This document shows, in pieces, positions 41,921 to 43,563 of a stretch of DNA of 43,563 nucleotides. Within the stretch, counting starts at the first letter, position 1; each line of letters starts with the position of its first letter. Source of the DNA: Candidatus Termititenax aidoneus. Lineage in GTDB: Bacteria > Margulisbacteria > Termititenacia > Termititenacales > Termititenacaceae. The DNA is taken from NCBI GenBank assembly GCA_003864455.1, contig BGZN01000011.1, positions 1 through 43,563 of the forward strand. The letters are read 5' to 3'. The translations under genes and the position numbers were made by a program. Below the pieces are notes generated by a model that was not told where the DNA came from, made no database searches, and was given only the letters and a program-made list of their open reading frames with translations.

Positions 41921-42145
41921 TTAATAGACCTGATACAAAAGCGTATCCGCAGCCTCTTTGTTTAATTTCACGGCGGACTTATTAATGTCTTTTAAATCCT
42001 TCTGATTACGCTCTTCCCGCCGCAGCAATTCCAAATAACGCCACAACGCCCGCTCTATAAAATCCGAGCGATTATCGACAAAATCCAGTTTGTCCACTTG
42101 TTCCAGTAAATCACTGGATAAAGATATAGATGTTTTTACTTTCAT
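41921..42145 (-). CDS. MazE-like ribbon-helix-helix antitoxin
   Basis: A 74-residue antitoxin. The N-terminal strand and helices KVKTSISLSSDLLEQVDKL and DNRSDFIERALWRYLELL form a ribbon-helix-helix DNA-binding domain. The rest would wrap the toxin. The start has no ribosome site; TATAAT ends nine bases upstream on the minus strand. The palindrome at 42157-42176 covers that promoter and is the likely autoregulatory operator. Confidence 0.85.
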   Translation of the reverse strand: MKVKTSISLSSDLLEQVDKLDFVDNRSDFIERALWRYLELLRREERNQKDLKDINKSAVKLNKEAADTLLYQVY

Positions 42146-42156
42146 AGTGGTAACAT

Positions 42157-42176
42157 TATACTACTATAGTAGTATA
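42157..42176. promoter_or_regulatory. Operator of the MazEF pair
   Basis: TATACTACTA and TAGTAGTATA form a perfect 20-base palindrome overlapping the minus-strand -10 (TATAAT, 42155-42160). It is the probable binding site of the antitoxin-toxin complex. Confidence 0.75.
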
Positions 42177-42210
42177 TTAACAAGTTCCAGAAAACATCCG
42201 CGTCAAAGAT

Positions 42211-43563
42211 TTAATTGATTTCTAGCAGCGTCAACGTTTCCACATGCGTTGTCTGTGGAAAAAAATCGTAGGGAACAATATCTTGCACTTTATAAACCGA
42301 AGTAAGTAGTTTTAAATCTCTGGCCAGTGAAGCCGGATTGCAGGAAAGATAGATTATTTTTTGCGGCTTGATTTCTAAAATTTTGCCCACCATTTCCGCC
42401 GCCAGTCCTTTGCGCGGCGGATCAACAATAATGATCTCCGGCGCGCCGAGAGTTTCGATGCTTTGTTTCTCCGCCTGACCTTGTATAAAACGGACATTGA
42501 GCGCTCCGTTATTTTCCGCGTTGCGCCTGGCGTCTTTGACGGACTGCGGTGCTTCCTCGATACCCAGCACTTGCGCGGCTTGCTCCGCTACGGACAGCGC
42601 GATAGTTCCAATACCGCAGTAAGCGTCTAGAACACTTCGACACCTTTCGACTACGCTCAAGGCAAGCCTCTCATTTTGTGCGTCGAGCGGCGAGGCGGTT
42701 CGATTCCGCTCACCGACCGCGCCGCACCATTCTTTGATTTTAGAATAGGCTTTCTCCGCCTGCGGTGTATTGACCTGCAGAAAAGTATTCAACGAAACCT
42801 TATACAAAAATCCGCCGATTTTTTCTGTAATAAAACCGCTGCCCAGAATATTATCAATTCTTTCCGCAAGTATTTTATTTGTTTTTTTCTGATTGATATT
42901 GGCGACGACAGAGACGATTTTATAAGTCTGCAATTTCTGATTTATTTCTTCGGTCAATCTTTTTATCTCAGGACGCAGGCCAAACTCGCGGCAATTCACG
43001 ACCAAACCGACGAGAATCTCTTTCAGATAATCGCTTTTGCGAATAACCAAATGGCGCAAAATTCCTTTGTGCGTTTTTTCATCGTAAATCGGTATATTTT
43101 TCTCCCGCGCAAAACGGCGGAAACTCTCCGCTATGATCCAAAAATCCGCGTGATGTATCGGGCATTCCTGTAAGTCCACAACATCATGGCTGTTCATCTT
43201 AAAAAAACCGACCGCACTGCCTTTGCCAAAAGGCAGCTGCGCTTTGTTGCGATACGCCCAGATATTTTCTGACGGAATAATACCGGCCAGCGGCAAATCC
43301 AATCCAGCCAGCCGCCGCAGGGACTGCGCGGCAAAATTTTCTTTCCATTTCAACTGCGCGGAATAAGCGTAATGCTGCAAAGAACAACCGCCGCATATAC
43401 CGAAATGCCGGCAAAGCGGCTGTGTCCGGTCAGGCGACGGCTCGATTATTTTTTTTATTTTGCCCAGCAGATAATTTTTCTTGTCGGCTATTATCTCTAT
43501 CTCGGCCGTGTCGTCAGGGACAAGCCCGGGGACAAAAACCACGCGCCCCTCGTGCCGCGCCAC
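42211..43563 (-). CDS. RlmD-type 23S rRNA (uracil-5-)-methyltransferase (5' end outside window)
   Basis: At least 450 residues of a SAM-dependent RNA m5U methyltransferase. The upstream TRAM domain is probably cut by the right edge. The iron-sulphur motif has Cys51, Cys57 and Cys60 (CRHFGICGGCSLQH). The late part has LDAYCGIGTIAL, DPPRKG and the catalytic cysteine in YLSCNPASL. An unusual insert of about 28 residues lies at 281-309, just before the SAM motif, and derives from a palindromic repeat. Relatives RlmC and TrmA are alternatives, but the cluster motif favours the RlmD group. Confidence 0.87.
   Translation of the reverse strand: MARHEGRVVFVPGLVPDDTAEIEIIADKKNYLLGKIKKIIEPSPDRTQPLCRHFGICGGCSLQHYAYSAQLKWKENFAAQSLRRLAGLDLPLAGIIPSENIWAYRNKAQLPFGKGSAVGFFKMNSHDVVDLQECPIHHADFWIIAESFRRFAREKNIPIYDEKTHKGILRHLVIRKSDYLKEILVGLVVNCREFGLRPEIKRLTEEINQKLQTYKIVSVVANINQKKTNKILAERIDNILGSGFITEKIGGFLYKVSLNTFLQVNTPQAEKAYSKIKEWCGAVGERNRTASPLDAQNERLALSVVERCRSVLDAYCGIGTIALSVAEQAAQVLGIEEAPQSVKDARRNAENNGALNVRFIQGQAEKQSIETLGAPEIIIVDPPRKGLAAEMVGKILEIKPQKIIYLSCNPASLARDLKLLTSVYKVQDIVPYDFFPQTTHVETLTLLEIN
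42634..42720. repeat. Palindromic repeat inserted in frame in the rlmD-type gene
   Basis: About 84 bases, kept in frame, between the family's conserved VNTPQAEKAYSKIKEW and VLDAYCGIG. It encodes GERNRTASPLDAQNERLA and neighbours. On the plus strand it contains GAGCGG/CCGCTC (42685-42711), within which GCGG-TTCGATT-CCGC looks like a tRNA T-arm. Near 42636-42660 are CACTTCGAC and a TGAGCG..GTCGAA block in reverse, as in the folD-smc repeat. Confidence 0.6.

Noticed and set aside
42182-42188. GGAACTT (minus strand) before the MazE-like gene as another ECF promoter
   Set aside because: The distance to its -10 is 21 bases and the ATTGTATA block is missing.
1-43563. CRISPR array
   Set aside because: I found no regularly spaced direct repeats of 25-40 bases, in spite of the csm genes.

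Overview
The window looks like a chromosomal segment of a Gram-negative, probably anaerobic bacterium. It encodes a TolC/MacAB-type efflux system, an outer-envelope protease, bactofilin with two M23 peptidases, and an ECF sigma operon for envelope stress. It also carries a Re-citrate-synthase-like enzyme and one half of an oxygen-sensitive class I fumarase. I cannot fix the phylum from sequence reading alone. The mix of genes and the near absence of leaders would suit an uncultured lineage rather than a model proteobacterium, but that is only an impression. Layout: bases 1-5023 hold a type III-A CRISPR effector operon (csm2 end, csm3, csm4, csm5, cas6, csm6). Its cas10 lies off the left edge, and no array or cas1/cas2 is visible. 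Bases 5042-9306 hold an L,D-transpeptidase, a lone fumarase beta subunit, bioH, a synthase fused to a Cache sensor domain, and bioC. Bases 9303-10681 and 17945-19561 hold two related cassettes, each a small XRE regulator divergent from a tail-fibre-like protein. Between them are an Fe-alcohol dehydrogenase, a GNAT enzyme, tRNA-Gln preceded by two odd structured repeats, a coiled-coil protein, trmB, a UDP-glucuronate decarboxylase and the ECF sigma/anti-sigma/CpxP-like group. Bases 19654-27519 are envelope genes: tolC-macA-macB, M23 peptidase, bactofilin, rsmI, M23 peptidase. Bases 27520-29703 are an accessory patch: a sigma-54-type promoter, a third copy of the structured repeat, a BrnA-like antitoxin, an AT-rich unknown gene and a G12 tract. 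Bases 29704-43563 are mostly housekeeping: folD, smc, rnc, homospermidine synthase and ornithine decarboxylase, an unknown pair, a LacI regulator with an M48 lipoprotein protease, a radical SAM enzyme, a MazEF pair, and an rlmD-type methyltransferase with an in-frame repeat insertion. How it works together: three promoters share GGAACTTTT and a downstream ATTGTATA. They lie before the ECF sigma gene, the CpxP-like gene and tolC-macAB, so envelope stress probably controls its own operon and the efflux pump. Many single genes have a -10 box ending 4-9 bases before the start codon, which implies mRNAs with almost no leader. The two fibre cassettes are the main exception: they have longer leaders, a good Shine-Dalgarno site and palindromic operators, which suggests tightly controlled surface or particle proteins. 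The strongest candidates for something undescribed are the paired XRE/fibre cassettes, the two-hairpin repeat with compensatory changes, and the synthase-Cache fusion.
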